A stretch of 64,000 nucleotides of DNA from Parenemella sanctibonifatiensis (GCF_002250565.1 NZ_NMVJ01000001.1:620001-684000), one strand, 5' to 3'. Shown: positions 16,760-26,647, counted from the first letter of the stretch. Notes: generated from the letters alone by a model not told the origin. Translations and numbers: made by a program.

Positions 16760-17755
16760 TCAGCTCGCCGACTCCAGCTGGTCCGCCAGGTCGTTGAAGA
16801 ACTCCGTGTAGGTCTGGACGCCCTCGTTGGTGTAGGTGTCCGGGGGCATGATCACGATGGCATCGTTCTGCACGGCAGGCACATTCGCAAGTGCGGCGTT
16901 GTTGGCGAGCAGGTCCGCTGCCGGGGTGTAGCCCTCCTCATCGGCGCCGACGGCTGCGTCACGGTCCATCACCAAGATCAGGTCCGGGTTGGACTGCGCG
17001 ATCGCCTCCACCGAGATGTCATCGCCCTGGTGGTCGTCCGAGGCACCCTCAACTTCCAGCGCGGGGGTGAATCCGAAGATGTCGAAGGCCGGGCCGAGCG
17101 TACGCCCGACAGTCGGAGCCAGGTAGCCGATGTTGCCACCGGAGGTGTTGACGGCCATCACCTTGGTGGCCGGGTCATAGGCGGCCTTGACGCGCTCGAT
17201 CGACTCGTCGAAGGCGGCGTTGACGGCCGCAGCCTCATCCTTCTTGTCGAAGATCTCGCCGAGCACCTCGACCTGACGCTTGAGTTCCTGGTCGAAGGGC
17301 TCGCCCTCGCGCGGATCGAGCTCGATGATCACCGCGTCAGGAACCAGCTCCTTGATCTCATCGGTGTACTGAGCAAACCGCTGACCAGTGATGATGACGT
17401 CGGGGGCAGCGCCGGCGATCAGGTCGAGATTGGGCTCGCGGTGGCTACCGACGTCCAGGATGGACTCGTCCTCGGCGAACTTGTTGGTCGAGGGCATCAG
17501 CGACCGGGCCGCAACGGTGGGCTTGATGTCCCACTCGGCGAAGAGCTCGAACGTGCGGTTGTCAAAGATCCCGACCGATTCGATCGGCAGCGGAATGGTC
17601 TTCTCGCCGGTGTTGTCGGTGATGGTGACGCTCTCGCGGTCATCGGGCGCGGCCGGTTCCTCAGCGGGGGTGCTGCAGCCAGCCAGCAGCAGCGCGGCCG
17701 AGGCCAGCGCAAGCGCGGCAGCGCGCGCACGGCGGGTGAAGGATGCGGGACGCAT
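16760..17755 (-). CDS. siderophore-binding lipoprotein (ABC transporter substrate-binding)
   Basis: A 331-residue FepB/FhuD-like binding protein. The N-terminus is a lipoprotein signal, with a hydrophobic stretch and the lipobox LLAGC; the mature protein is tethered to the membrane by that Cys. The periplasmic-binding fold is seen in SVGIFDNRTFELFAEWDIKP, PDVIITGQRF and ISVEAIAQSNPDLILVMDRD. It is first in the importer operon, 76 bp downstream of a DtxR/IdeR-like box, so iron repression is likely. Confidence 0.9.
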   Translation of the reverse strand: MRPASFTRRARAAALALASAALLLAGCSTPAEEPAAPDDRESVTITDNTGEKTIPLPIESVGIFDNRTFELFAEWDIKPTVAARSLMPSTNKFAEDESILDVGSHREPNLDLIAGAAPDVIITGQRFAQYTDEIKELVPDAVIIELDPREGEPFDQELKRQVEVLGEIFDKKDEAAAVNAAFDESIERVKAAYDPATKVMAVNTSGGNIGYLAPTVGRTLGPAFDIFGFTPALEVEGASDDHQGDDISVEAIAQSNPDLILVMDRDAAVGADEEGYTPAADLLANNAALANVPAVQNDAIVIMPPDTYTNEGVQTYTEFFNDLADQLESAS

Positions 17756-17830
17756 CGGCTCTCCTTGCCCTCGGGCAGTCCGCCCGAGCTATAAGTAATG
17801 AGGGTGTGACGTTATTCGCCGTCGCCGACG

Positions 17831-17849
17831 TTAACATAGGCTTGCCTTA
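17831..17849 (-). promoter_or_regulatory. DtxR/IdeR-like iron box
   Basis: On the minus strand this 19-bp site matches 14 of 19 positions of the DtxR/IdeR consensus (TWAGGTTAGSCTWACCTWA), with both outer TWA ends kept. It lies 76 bp upstream of the siderophore-binding lipoprotein start and would repress the importer when iron is plentiful. Confidence 0.7.
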
Positions 17850-17916
17850 CATCAGAACCGATCCCAGCGATCGCCCTGTGACCTGCGTCACACCGGTTCG
17901 AGGCTCCGAGAAAGCA

Positions 17917-17950
17917 AACGTGGCGGTGACCCGAAGGTCACCGCCACGTT
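17917..17950 (-). terminator. intrinsic terminator of groEL
   Basis: A perfect 14-bp stem (AACGTGGCGGTGAC / GTCACCGCCACGTT) with a 6-nt loop lies 31 bp past the groEL stop and is followed on the minus strand by a T-rich stretch (TTTGCTTTCTC). It also separates groEL from the iron box region. Confidence 0.85.
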
Positions 17951-17980
17951 CGGCGTACTGAGTGTCAACTCAGGACTGGA

Positions 17981-19672
<1,692 letters not shown>

Positions 19673-19732
19673 TCAGACGGTGCCCGCGACGGACGGCTCG
19701 TAGCTGGACGCTGATGCCTCACCGGACTGACG

Positions 19733-19757
19733 TGGCACTCTCGCCTGCCGAGTGCCA
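19733..19757. promoter_or_regulatory. CIRCE operator (proximal), HrcA binding site
   Basis: TGGCACTC, 9-nt spacer, GAGTGCCA: a perfect inverted repeat matching the CIRCE layout (arms of 8-9 bp, spacer of 9). It is located in the groEL leader. Confidence 0.85.
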
Positions 19758-19763
19758 ACTCCA

Positions 19764-19792
19764 TTCTTAGCACTCGCCCCCTACGAGTGCAA
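19764..19792 (-). promoter_or_regulatory. groEL promoter
   Basis: On the minus strand TTGCAC (19792-19787), a 17-nt spacer and TAAGAA (19769-19764) form a good sigma-A promoter. The distal CIRCE covers it, so HrcA binding would block RNA polymerase. Confidence 0.7.
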
Positions 19793-19793
19793 G
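19767..19793. promoter_or_regulatory. CIRCE operator (distal), HrcA binding site
   Basis: TTAGCACTC, 9-nt spacer, GAGTGCAAG matches the CIRCE consensus TTAGCACTC-N9-GAGTGCTAA except for two positions in the right arm. Confidence 0.85.
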
Positions 19794-19819
19794 AAGTTGG
19801 CACCCGGCAGGCTTGCTCC

Positions 19820-20332
19820 ATGACGTCGAACTCAGCCGCCTCGGGTACGCCCGCGGCCCGTGACTCGAAGCGCCCCGCCACCCGCGCCCGGCTGCGCCGC
19901 TGGGGCAACCTGCTCAATGGCTCCACCGGCCTGGGCCTGCTGACCGCCAAGCTCGGCGGCGCCACCCTCGAGAAGGGTCCCGCCGGACTCCACCTCGCGC
20001 AGGGGTATGCCCTGCCCTTTCCGATCGCCGGCGCCTTCACGATCGGCAACGTCATCATCACGTCGCGGCAGTGGACGGACTTCGGCTCCCGCTGGCCGAC
20101 CGTGATGCAGCACGAGGAACGCCACAGCTGGCAGTGGTTGCTGTGGGGCGGCCCGGCCGGCTTCCTGCCGGCATACACGGTGGCGATGGGCTGGTCCTGG
20201 CTTCGCACCGGCGACCGGGCCGCAGCCAATGTCTTTGAGACCCTGGCCGACCTCGATCTCGGCGGCTACCGCAAGGTCAAGCCGCGCTGGCAGGGCGTAC
20301 GCCGGCTGCTGACCCGCACCCGACTACGGTGA
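19820..20332 (+). CDS. HExxH-motif protein, unknown family
   Basis: The 170-residue product has a central hydrophobic segment (about residues 55-75) and the sequence VMQHEERHSWQW, where HEERH fits the zinc-metallopeptidase HExxH pattern, followed by a hydrophobic stretch and a basic C-terminus. It may be a small membrane-associated peptidase, but no family is recognised and the motif could be chance. ATG 19820 follows CAGGCT by 6 nt, a near match to the leaderless -10 pattern seen elsewhere here. It diverges from groEL, with the CIRCE pair lying between them, so heat-shock co-control is possible. Confidence 0.65.
   Translation: MTSNSAASGTPAARDSKRPATRARLRRWGNLLNGSTGLGLLTAKLGGATLEKGPAGLHLAQGYALPFPIAGAFTIGNVIITSRQWTDFGSRWPTVMQHEERHSWQWLLWGGPAGFLPAYTVAMGWSWLRTGDRAAANVFETLADLDLGGYRKVKPRWQGVRRLLTRTRLR
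20325..20330 (+). promoter_or_regulatory. -10 element, leaderless, for the gene at 20338
   Basis: TACGGT ends 7 nt before ATG 20338. It overlaps the end of the preceding gene. Confidence 0.45.
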
Positions 20333-20337
20333 AGCTC

Positions 20338-21291
20338 ATGTCGGAATCCTTGTCCCCGATGGACTATCTGAATCTGTTGGATCAGGTCAGCGCCGAGTTT
20401 CAGGCTCAGGCCGATGCCATCAACGCGGCCGTGGCCGCCGCAGCCGCCACGGTGGAGACCAAGTACTTCACGATCCGGGTCACCAACACTCAGGTGGAGT
20501 CGCTGGAGTTCACCGACCAGGCGGGCAAGCTTGCGGGCACCCAGCTGCGCGAGATGGTCCTGAAGGCGTACGCCGACGCCTGCGCCGAGGCGTCCACCCA
20601 GCTGGCTGACTCGGTCAGCCGGGCCGGCAGCCCTGCGGTGGCCGAGGGCGTACGCCAGGCGCGTCGTCCGGAGACCGCGGAGGCGGTGGAGCGCCGCGAT
20701 GCCGCCGTCGATCGTGGCTCCGCCGAGGAGGCCGACGCTCCCGCCGATGCCGACCAGCCGACCGCCCGCGAGCAGTTGGCGGCGCAGGTGGGCAAGCCAC
20801 TGCTGCCGTTGAGCCGCGAAGAGATCGACGAGCTGGCCGCCCAAGCCCCCGAGGACCCTGCGGCCGACCTGCAGGCGGACCCGGACTGGATCAAACACCA
20901 CCGCCCCGAACCTGCCGGTGGCTGGCAGGCCGACTGGGCTCAGGAACTCACCGACCACGTGGCGACGGTCAAGGCCCAGCTCCAGGAGGCCGCCAACCGA
21001 CATACCACCGCGAGCTCGACCACGATGACCGTGGTGGTCAGCACCGACGGCTCGCTGCTGGACCTGACCTTCCGGCGCCGCGCCGAGGCGAGCGTCCTGA
21101 CCAGCGAGTTCACCAAGCTGTACGCCGAGGCAGTCACCGAAGCGGCGACCGAGGCCGCCCAGCTGCTGGACGATCTGGACGATGATGATGAGGACGACGA
21201 CGATCCGACCGAGAATTTCTTCGCGGACCTGCTGAGCCGATTCCAGCCGCCAGAGCCTGACGAAACCCGGCACGCGCCGCGGCGCTGGTGA
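20338..21291 (+). CDS. YbaB/EbfC-like protein of a type VII secretion-type cluster
   Basis: A 317-residue protein with two YbaB-like modules: one near residues 30-90 (KYFTIRVTNTQVESLEFTD ... LREMVLKAYADACAEA) and one near residues 220-275 (TMTVVVSTDGSLLDLTFRR ... LYAEAVTEAATEAA). A charged Ala/Glu/Asp-rich linker sits between them, and a run of Asp/Glu precedes the C-terminus. YbaB/EbfC proteins bind DNA as dimers; longer actinobacterial relatives sit beside ESX-type genes, as here. ATG 20338 is preferred over GTG 20329. The double-module call is mine and not verified by a profile search. Confidence 0.65.
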   Translation: MSESLSPMDYLNLLDQVSAEFQAQADAINAAVAAAAATVETKYFTIRVTNTQVESLEFTDQAGKLAGTQLREMVLKAYADACAEASTQLADSVSRAGSPAVAEGVRQARRPETAEAVERRDAAVDRGSAEEADAPADADQPTAREQLAAQVGKPLLPLSREEIDELAAQAPEDPAADLQADPDWIKHHRPEPAGGWQADWAQELTDHVATVKAQLQEAANRHTTASSTTMTVVVSTDGSLLDLTFRRRAEASVLTSEFTKLYAEAVTEAATEAAQLLDDLDDDDEDDDDPTENFFADLLSRFQPPEPDETRHAPRRW

Positions 21292-21340
21292 CCCCAAACC
21301 CGCTTAATGTTTGGTGGGTACTTTTCCGAGGGAGGCAGAC

Positions 21341-21661
21341 ATGAGTGGCATGAGCCATGAGGTGAGCGTCAGTGAGATCGAAACGCACCGCAGCAAGGTG
21401 CAATCGATCAGCGGCGCCGTCAGCTCGACCGCATCATCAGCGCAGGGCACCGGCATCGGCGACACCTCGCTGTACGGCATCATCGGCCAGGCGATCCTGC
21501 CGCCGATGATGGATCCGACCCTCAAGGCCGCCAGCGGCGCCATCGGCGAGCTCGACAAGCTGCTGCAGGAGGTCGTGGTCGGACTCGGCGAGACCGTTTC
21601 GGCGTACTCGACCACCGAGCAGACCAACGCCCAGGGCAGCACCTCGATCGGGAGTTGGTGA
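21341..21661 (+). CDS. type VII secretion target-like protein (EspC/WXG100-like)
   Basis: A 106-residue all-helical protein with a central break and no signal peptide, as in ESX substrates. Near the C-terminus it has Y89-S-T-T-E93, which fits the YxxxD/E secretion signal of type VII substrates. A strong Shine-Dalgarno (GAGGGAGG) precedes ATG 21341. The stop is 1 bp before the start of the next gene, which carries a WxG motif, so the two may form a co-secreted pair. Confidence 0.7.
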   Translation: MSGMSHEVSVSEIETHRSKVQSISGAVSSTASSAQGTGIGDTSLYGIIGQAILPPMMDPTLKAASGAIGELDKLLQEVVVGLGETVSAYSTTEQTNAQGSTSIGSW

Positions 21662-21662
21662 C

Positions 21663-22613
21663 ATGGCGACCACCCTGTCGAACCCGAACATTGGCGGCGC
21701 GGATCTGAAGATCCCGATCTACAAAGACATGGTCGCGATGACCGCGAACCTCACCGACGGTGAGTTCGCGCTCAACGACATCACCAGCGTCGCCGACATC
21801 GGCCTGGGCATCCTCAGTGCCGCACTGGACCCGATCGGTTCGGTCGTCGGCGCCATCGTCGACTGGTTGCTGGACCTGCTGATCCAGCACTGCCAGCCGC
21901 TGCAGGACGCGCTCAACAAGTTGCTCGGCAACCCTGATGAGATCCAGAAGATCTCCGATGACTGGCGGAAGTACTCAGAGGAGCTCGCCAACCAGGCCAA
22001 TCAGCATGCTGGCACCGCCGGTGACATGCCCAGCTGGCAGGGTCCCGGAGCCAATGCGTACCGGCAGATCCTCAGCGGCACCAACGACGCCTTCAAGGCT
22101 GGCAGCTCCGCGGCAAACTCGATGTCGACCGCGGTGCAGAACTCCGGCACCATGGTCGCCGCCTTCCGGGAACTGATCTGGGGGATGATCAAGGACTTCA
22201 TCAAGGCCGTCGTCAGTGCGGCACTGAAGTCGTTGATGACTGGCCCCGCCGCTCCGGCAGTTTTCGGTGGCTGGCTGGCCGGCAAGGTCGGCGCCATGAT
22301 CACCAAGGTCGGCAAGAAGCTCAAGAAGCTGATGGAAGCGCTGTCGAAGTTCGCCAAGAAATGCGGCATCGCGACCGACAAGTTCGACGAGTTCATCGAC
22401 GGTTTCGGCAAGCTGGTCAAGCAGCTCGGCAAGAATTCCGGCAGCGGGATGGCGCCGTTGGGTGGGCCAAAACCATCGCTGCCGGGCAAGACAGATCTCG
22501 GCGACACCCACCCCGGCGTCAAGGACGCGATCGACGCCTACAACAAGGGCAAGAAGACCAAGGCGCAGGACCTCACCGGGGGCGAGGCCGACCCGGAGAT
22601 CCAGGACATCTGA
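21663..22613 (+). CDS. WxG-motif type VII secretion substrate-like protein
   Basis: The 316-residue product has a helical region with W125-Q-G127 at the hairpin turn, the WXG100 hallmark, followed by a long helical segment (YRQILSGTNDAFKAGSSAANSMSTAVQ). A Gly/Ala-rich hydrophobic region (about 175-210) and a Lys-rich helical C-terminus (KVGKKLKKLMEALSKFAKKCG) follow. No recognised toxin domain is seen at the C-terminus. It sits between the EspC-like gene and a two-helix membrane protein gene and looks co-expressed with both. Confidence 0.65.
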   Translation: MATTLSNPNIGGADLKIPIYKDMVAMTANLTDGEFALNDITSVADIGLGILSAALDPIGSVVGAIVDWLLDLLIQHCQPLQDALNKLLGNPDEIQKISDDWRKYSEELANQANQHAGTAGDMPSWQGPGANAYRQILSGTNDAFKAGSSAANSMSTAVQNSGTMVAAFRELIWGMIKDFIKAVVSAALKSLMTGPAAPAVFGGWLAGKVGAMITKVGKKLKKLMEALSKFAKKCGIATDKFDEFIDGFGKLVKQLGKNSGSGMAPLGGPKPSLPGKTDLGDTHPGVKDAIDAYNKGKKTKAQDLTGGEADPEIQDI

Positions 22614-23171
22614 GTGGCCAGGCCCAGCAAGAAGACCCCCAGCCAGCCGGCCTGGCTCACCGGCACCGTGCTCGCGGTCGTGGTCGGCCTGTGGGTGGTC
22701 GGCGCACTGCTGGCGATCCAGGTCATCACCGCGCTCGGTGGACCCGGCGAGGGTGCCTCGACGACCCGTCGCGGCACCGCGACGATCATCTCGTGTGAGT
22801 CAGCCAGCTTCGGGCTGGTGCAGGAATGTCAGGCCGAGGTGACCTGGGAGCCCGAGACGCAGTGGGATGAGGCCGACCTGCCCACCGAGCCGACGATCAC
22901 GGTCTGGTCCAAGGAGCCGCTCTCGGGCGAGGTGGCCGTGACCGGCTACTGGGCCACGGCGCTGGGCGATGAGAACACCCCGGCGATCCGTGAGGGTTCG
23001 GAGTATGTGACGCCCACCGATGATCCGGTGAAGGATCCACCGGCCGGCCTGACCGTCGGCGTGGTGGTCGGCGTGATCGTGGTGCCGTTGGTAATCGGCT
23101 GGCTGATCACGCTGATTTATCACCGCGGCCGCGGCAGTGCGGCGCAGGGCAAGTCGACCTCGAAGAAGTGA
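22614..23171 (+). CDS. two-helix membrane protein of the type VII-like cluster
   Basis: A 185-residue protein with a short basic N-terminus, a hydrophobic segment at about residues 18-40, an extracytoplasmic domain of about 100 residues with two Cys (SCESASFGLVQECQ) that could form a disulfide, a second hydrophobic segment (about 144-168) and a basic tail. The GTG start directly abuts the TGA of the preceding gene. Function unknown. Confidence 0.65.
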   Translation: MARPSKKTPSQPAWLTGTVLAVVVGLWVVGALLAIQVITALGGPGEGASTTRRGTATIISCESASFGLVQECQAEVTWEPETQWDEADLPTEPTITVWSKEPLSGEVAVTGYWATALGDENTPAIREGSEYVTPTDDPVKDPPAGLTVGVVVGVIVVPLVIGWLITLIYHRGRGSAAQGKSTSKK

Positions 23172-23180
23172 GGCGGCGTC

Positions 23181-23468
23181 TCAGTCGAGGGTGACGCCGA
23201 GCCGCTTCGCGGAGCGGGCGCGCTGCCGCTGGGATCGCAGCCGCCGCAGCCGCTTGACCAGCAGCGGGTCGGTGGCCAACGCCTCGGGCGTGTCGATCAG
23301 TGCATTCAGCAACTGGTAGTAACGGGTCGCAGACATGTCGAACTCGTCGCGAATCCCCTGCTCCTTGGCGCCGGCGTACTTCCACCACTGCCGCTCGAAG
23401 GCGAGGATCCGCTCATCGCGCTCACTGAGGCCGCCGGTGGCGACGTGCTCGTTGGATGCTGCGCTCAT
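23181..23468 (-). CDS. DUF3263 domain protein
   Basis: A 95-residue basic protein matching the actinobacterial DUF3263 family, with LSERDERILAFERQWWKYAGAKEQ followed by a helix-turn-helix-like FDMSATRYYQLLNALI and an Arg-rich tail. The fold suggests DNA binding, but the role is not established. ATG 23468 follows TAGAAT by 8 nt. It is convergent with the type VII-like cluster, 9 bp from its end. Confidence 0.85.
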   Translation of the reverse strand: MSAASNEHVATGGLSERDERILAFERQWWKYAGAKEQGIRDEFDMSATRYYQLLNALIDTPEALATDPLLVKRLRRLRSQRQRARSAKRLGVTLD

Positions 23469-23476
23469 GTCGACCG

Positions 23477-23482
23477 ATTCTA
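23477..23482 (-). promoter_or_regulatory. -10 element of the DUF3263 gene (leaderless)
   Basis: TAGAAT lies 8 nt before ATG 23468. Confidence 0.5.
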
Positions 23483-23639
23483 GACCCGAATCACACCCGT
23501 GTCATTCGGCGGGTGGGACTCGCGGCGTACGCCCTGGCCCCCGCTGGTGTGCAGCTCGGCCCGGCGAGGTGCCCGTTCCGGTCAAAGACGCAGCAACGAA
23601 GAGGTGGGCGAGGGTCGGGCTGCCTGGCGCCGCGGCCGT

Positions 23640-23718
23640 GCACAACTACGCGATGCTGTAGCTAGGCGGGTCAAACGGCCCGAATCGCCTGCGCAGCTAC
23701 GCGATGCTGTAGTTGTGC
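23640..23718. repeat. nested palindromic repeat next to tRNA-Thr
   Basis: Outer arms GCACAACTAC (23640-23649) and GTAGTTGTGC (23709-23718) are a perfect 10-bp inverted repeat. Inside lie two direct copies of CTACGCGATGCTGTAG (23646-23661 and 23697-23712) and a smaller AGGCG/CGCCT pair. The rest of 23483-23753 shows no gene or other signal that I can support. Confidence 0.7.
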
Positions 23719-23753
23719 AGGCGCGGGGACACAGCGGCCGCCCCCACAAGAGA

Positions 23754-23826
23754 GCCTCCTACAGGATTCGAACCCGCGACCGGCTGTTTACAAAACAGCT
23801 GCTCTACCAACTGAGCTAAGGAGGCG
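23754..23826 (-). tRNA. tRNA-Thr (anticodon TGT)
   Basis: A 73-nt cloverleaf: acceptor arms GCCTCCT / AGGAGGC, D-arm TAGCTCAGTTGGTAGAGCA, anticodon stem GCTGT/ACAGC around loop TTTGTAA with anticodon TGT (reads ACA threonine codons), and T-loop GGTTCGAATCC. The 3' CCA is not encoded. Confidence 0.95.
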
Positions 23827-23888
23827 TACGCGGCTCGGCCGCGCACCCATCATGCCGGGCCGGGGCCCTGGGCGCCAAACAATTCGGG

Positions 23889-25073
23889 TCAGTTGATGCC
23901 GTGGGCCGCCAGGAAGGCGGTGCCGGCACCGGCCAGTCGGACCTGTTCGCCGGCAGGCAGATAGATCGACTGGCCCTTGGCCACGGTCAATTCACCGGCA
24001 GCACCGGTCGCCGTGTACGAGCCGTCCAGCACCAGCAGGATCCGGGCCGAGGACTCAGCCGGCAGGGCGGCCTCCACGTCGTCCAGGCAGCGCAGCGCAA
24101 ACTCCGGAGCCGGCGTGGGATAGCGGCGTACGCCGGGTGCTTCCTCCACCGGGGTCAGGATCGGCGGCGCGTAGGGCGAGAAGTCAACGACCTTGGTCAG
24201 TTCCGCCACGTCGATGTGCTTGCTGGTGAGACCACCGCGCAGCACGTTGTCGGAGTTCGCCATGATCTCCACGCCGGTACCGCGCAGGTAGGCATGCAGG
24301 TTGCCCGCCGGCAGGAAGATCGCCTGTCCCTGCTCCAACGTCACCCGATTCAGCAGCAGCGCCGCCAAGATGCCCGGGTCGCCCGGATAGGAGGCGTCCA
24401 ACTCGATCGCGGTCCGGGCAAACTCGCCCACCGGGCCGCGGTCCTGAGCGTGTTCGACCGCCGCCACCAGGAGTTCGTTGATCAGTCCGGCCCGCTCACC
24501 GGTCAGGCTCAGCGCGTCCAGGAAGGTCTCCGCCAACGCGGCGGCCCCCTTGCGTTCGGTCAGCGGCCCCAGCACGGTGCTGAGCCGGTCCGCCAGCCCC
24601 AGGCCGCCGAAGAGGTCGGCAGCGGCACGCGGTTCCCGGAAGCCGCACAGGGCGTGCATCTCCCCCAGCGACACGATCATCTCGGGCTTGGGCCAGGAGT
24701 CCTTGTAGGTCCGCTCGCGGGCATCGGCGGCGATCCCCTGCTCCTCCTCGCGGGCGTACCCCTCCTCGGCCTGGGCGCGGCTCGGGTGCGCCTGCAGCGA
24801 CAGCGCCCGCTCAGCCGACAGGATCTTCATCAGATAGGGCAGTCGGTCTCCGAACTGCTGTCGGCTCGCCTCCCCCAGCTGTGCCGGATCCTCGGCGATC
24901 ACGGCATCGAGGGGGCGGTCACCGACCTGCGAGGGAGACTTCGGGTGCGCGCCGAGCCAATACTCGGCCTGCGGCTGGCCGTCGGGGCTGCGGCCCAGCA
25001 GGTCGGCGATGCCGTCGCTGGTGCCCCAGTCATAGTTCTGAATGGTGCCGGTCAGGAACTCCATGCCCGCCAT
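23889..25073 (-). CDS. manA: mannose-6-phosphate isomerase, class I
   Basis: ManA interconverts mannose 6-phosphate and fructose 6-phosphate and feeds GDP-mannose synthesis. The 394-residue type I enzyme has the zinc-site regions YLMKILSAERALSLQAHPS and PKPEMIVSLG, the GQAIFLPAGNLHAYLRG motif and EIMANSDNVLRGGLT. Start ATG 25073 or 25064 (MEFLTGTIQNYDWG); both fit the family N-terminus. A CAGGAT hexamer lies 9 nt upstream of 25073. It stands alone on the minus strand downstream of the methyltransferase gene. Confidence 0.93.
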   Translation of the reverse strand: MAGMEFLTGTIQNYDWGTSDGIADLLGRSPDGQPQAEYWLGAHPKSPSQVGDRPLDAVIAEDPAQLGEASRQQFGDRLPYLMKILSAERALSLQAHPSRAQAEEGYAREEEQGIAADARERTYKDSWPKPEMIVSLGEMHALCGFREPRAAADLFGGLGLADRLSTVLGPLTERKGAAALAETFLDALSLTGERAGLINELLVAAVEHAQDRGPVGEFARTAIELDASYPGDPGILAALLLNRVTLEQGQAIFLPAGNLHAYLRGTGVEIMANSDNVLRGGLTSKHIDVAELTKVVDFSPYAPPILTPVEEAPGVRRYPTPAPEFALRCLDDVEAALPAESSARILLVLDGSYTATGAAGELTVAKGQSIYLPAGEQVRLAGAGTAFLAAHGIN

Positions 25074-25136
25074 TGTGGCCCATCCTGCCGAGGAGTGTCG
25101 TACGCCGCGTGTCCCGTCGGCCGCCTCCGCGGCGGC

Positions 25137-25733
25137 TCAGGCAGGCCGGGAGGCGATCGCCACCACGAAGTCCGAGGCGTCGCCGAAGGGCCGGAGGTCC
25201 CAACTGCTGAAGCAGGCGTCGATGTCGAGCCCGGCCTGCGTCAGGTGCCGCAGGAAGTCATCGAACGGATAGCCGCGGCCGGCGCCGAAGCCGATCACCA
25301 TTCGAGCACCGGGCCGCAGGTTGGCTGCCAGTCGGGCGACCACGTCGGCGCGGGTGGATTCGGCCAGGAAGGTCATCACGTTGCCGGCGGAGACGATCAG
25401 GTCGAAGCCGGACTCGTCCGGCTCCAACTCGGCCAGATCACCGACGCGCCAGTCGCCCTCGGGATGGTCGGTCCGCGCCGCGTCGATCAGGACCGGGTCG
25501 AGGTCCACCCCGACCACCTGGTGGCCCCGGTCGTGCAGCCAGCCACCGATCCGCCCGGTGCCGCAGCCGGCATCGAGGATCCGCGAGCCGCGCTCGGCCA
25601 TCGCGTCGATCAGCCGCGCCTCACCCCACAGGTCGCGGCCCTGGGCAGCCATGTCGATCCACCGCTGCCGATAACGATGGGAATGGGAGGGATCGGCCTC
25701 GATGATCTTCTGCCATTGGCTCGCTTCAGGCAT
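25137..25733 (-). CDS. class I SAM-dependent methyltransferase
   Basis: A 198-residue Rossmann-fold methyltransferase with motif I ILDAGCGTGRIGGWL (SAM binding), the acidic end of beta-2 in VVGVDLDPVLI, and VSAGNVMTFL for motif IV. The substrate is not evident. ATG 25733 follows GGGAGG by 8 nt. It ends 63 bp before manA on the same strand. Confidence 0.88.
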   Translation of the reverse strand: MPEASQWQKIIEADPSHSHRYRQRWIDMAAQGRDLWGEARLIDAMAERGSRILDAGCGTGRIGGWLHDRGHQVVGVDLDPVLIDAARTDHPEGDWRVGDLAELEPDESGFDLIVSAGNVMTFLAESTRADVVARLAANLRPGARMVIGFGAGRGYPFDDFLRHLTQAGLDIDACFSSWDLRPFGDASDFVVAIASRPA

Positions 25734-25750
25734 GCCGCCATCCTCCCATG

Positions 25751-26641
25751 TCAGCCCTGCTGCTGGGGCTGGTTCTCAGCCCCCTTGGCCGCCGCCTCGG
25801 CCTTGACCTTGCGGCGGCTGCGCCACCACATGCCGGCGAAGATGACCACGATCAGACCGATCGAGACATACCAGGCGTACTGCCCGTAGACCTCGAGGAA
25901 GCCGACCGCCGGCTCACCGATCCGGTAGCCCAGATACATGTAGCCGGCGCGGCTGATGAGCGCGAAGAGCAGGTCCAGGATCAGAAACTTGCGCAGGCTG
26001 GTGCCGGCCATGCCGAGCGCGGCATGGACCACCGGGGTCGGGAACGGCAGGAAGGGCACGTAGGTGAGCGCCATCGCCAGGGTGGCGTACTTCTTGGTGA
26101 GGTTGGCGGCCCGGTCGGCATTGCGCTTGGCGCGCTGCCCGCGATCGCCGACGATGATGTCGATGATCCCGCTGCCCCACAGCTTGCCGGCCCACCAATA
26201 GATCCAGTCAAACTTGCTGATGCCGATGGTGCCCAGCACCAGCCCGATCACCCACCACCAGCCGCCGTTGACCGCGGCTTCGGCGCCGATCAGCGCCATC
26301 GAGATCGAGGATCCCGACACGATCGCCAGCACGAAGGGGTTGGCTGCCAGCAACACCGGCCGCAGCGGCATCATCACCAGAGCCCAGACCCCGTACGCCG
26401 CGATCGCGATCCAGCAGCCGATGTCCTGTTTGCCGGGCTTGCCCGCCCACGGCATCCGCGGGTCGTCCCACCACTCCCGTTCGGCCTCCTTCGCCTCCCC
26501 GGCCGTCCCGTCCTCGGTGGCGGCCCGGGCCTCCTCGGTGCGTTCGGCGGCGGTACGCCCCGCCTCGGCCACCTCGATGTCGGGCAGCGGGGACAGCGGC
26601 CGCCCGTCGTCGCGGCGGTCGGGGTCCTGGTCGGAAGTCAC
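25751..26641 (-). CDS. VTT-domain (DedA-like) membrane protein
   Basis: A 296-residue protein with a hydrophilic acidic N-terminus of about 75 residues and about six hydrophobic segments. The conserved VTT/DedA pattern is seen in ATLAMALTYVPFLPFPTPVVHAALG and MAGTSLRKFLILDLL. DedA-type proteins act in phospholipid flipping or proton-coupled transport; the role here is unknown. GTG 26641 lies 6 nt after TACAGT. The stop is 17 bp before the methyltransferase start. Confidence 0.82.
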   Translation of the reverse strand: MTSDQDPDRRDDGRPLSPLPDIEVAEAGRTAAERTEEARAATEDGTAGEAKEAEREWWDDPRMPWAGKPGKQDIGCWIAIAAYGVWALVMMPLRPVLLAANPFVLAIVSGSSISMALIGAEAAVNGGWWWVIGLVLGTIGISKFDWIYWWAGKLWGSGIIDIIVGDRGQRAKRNADRAANLTKKYATLAMALTYVPFLPFPTPVVHAALGMAGTSLRKFLILDLLFALISRAGYMYLGYRIGEPAVGFLEVYGQYAWYVSIGLIVVIFAGMWWRSRRKVKAEAAAKGAENQPQQQG

Positions 26642-26647
26642 GCCCCG

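Noticed and set aside
23499-23819. Small open frames between the DUF3263 gene and tRNA-Thr
   Set aside because: They run through the palindromic repeat and the tRNA, have no ribosome binding site and no protein-like composition.
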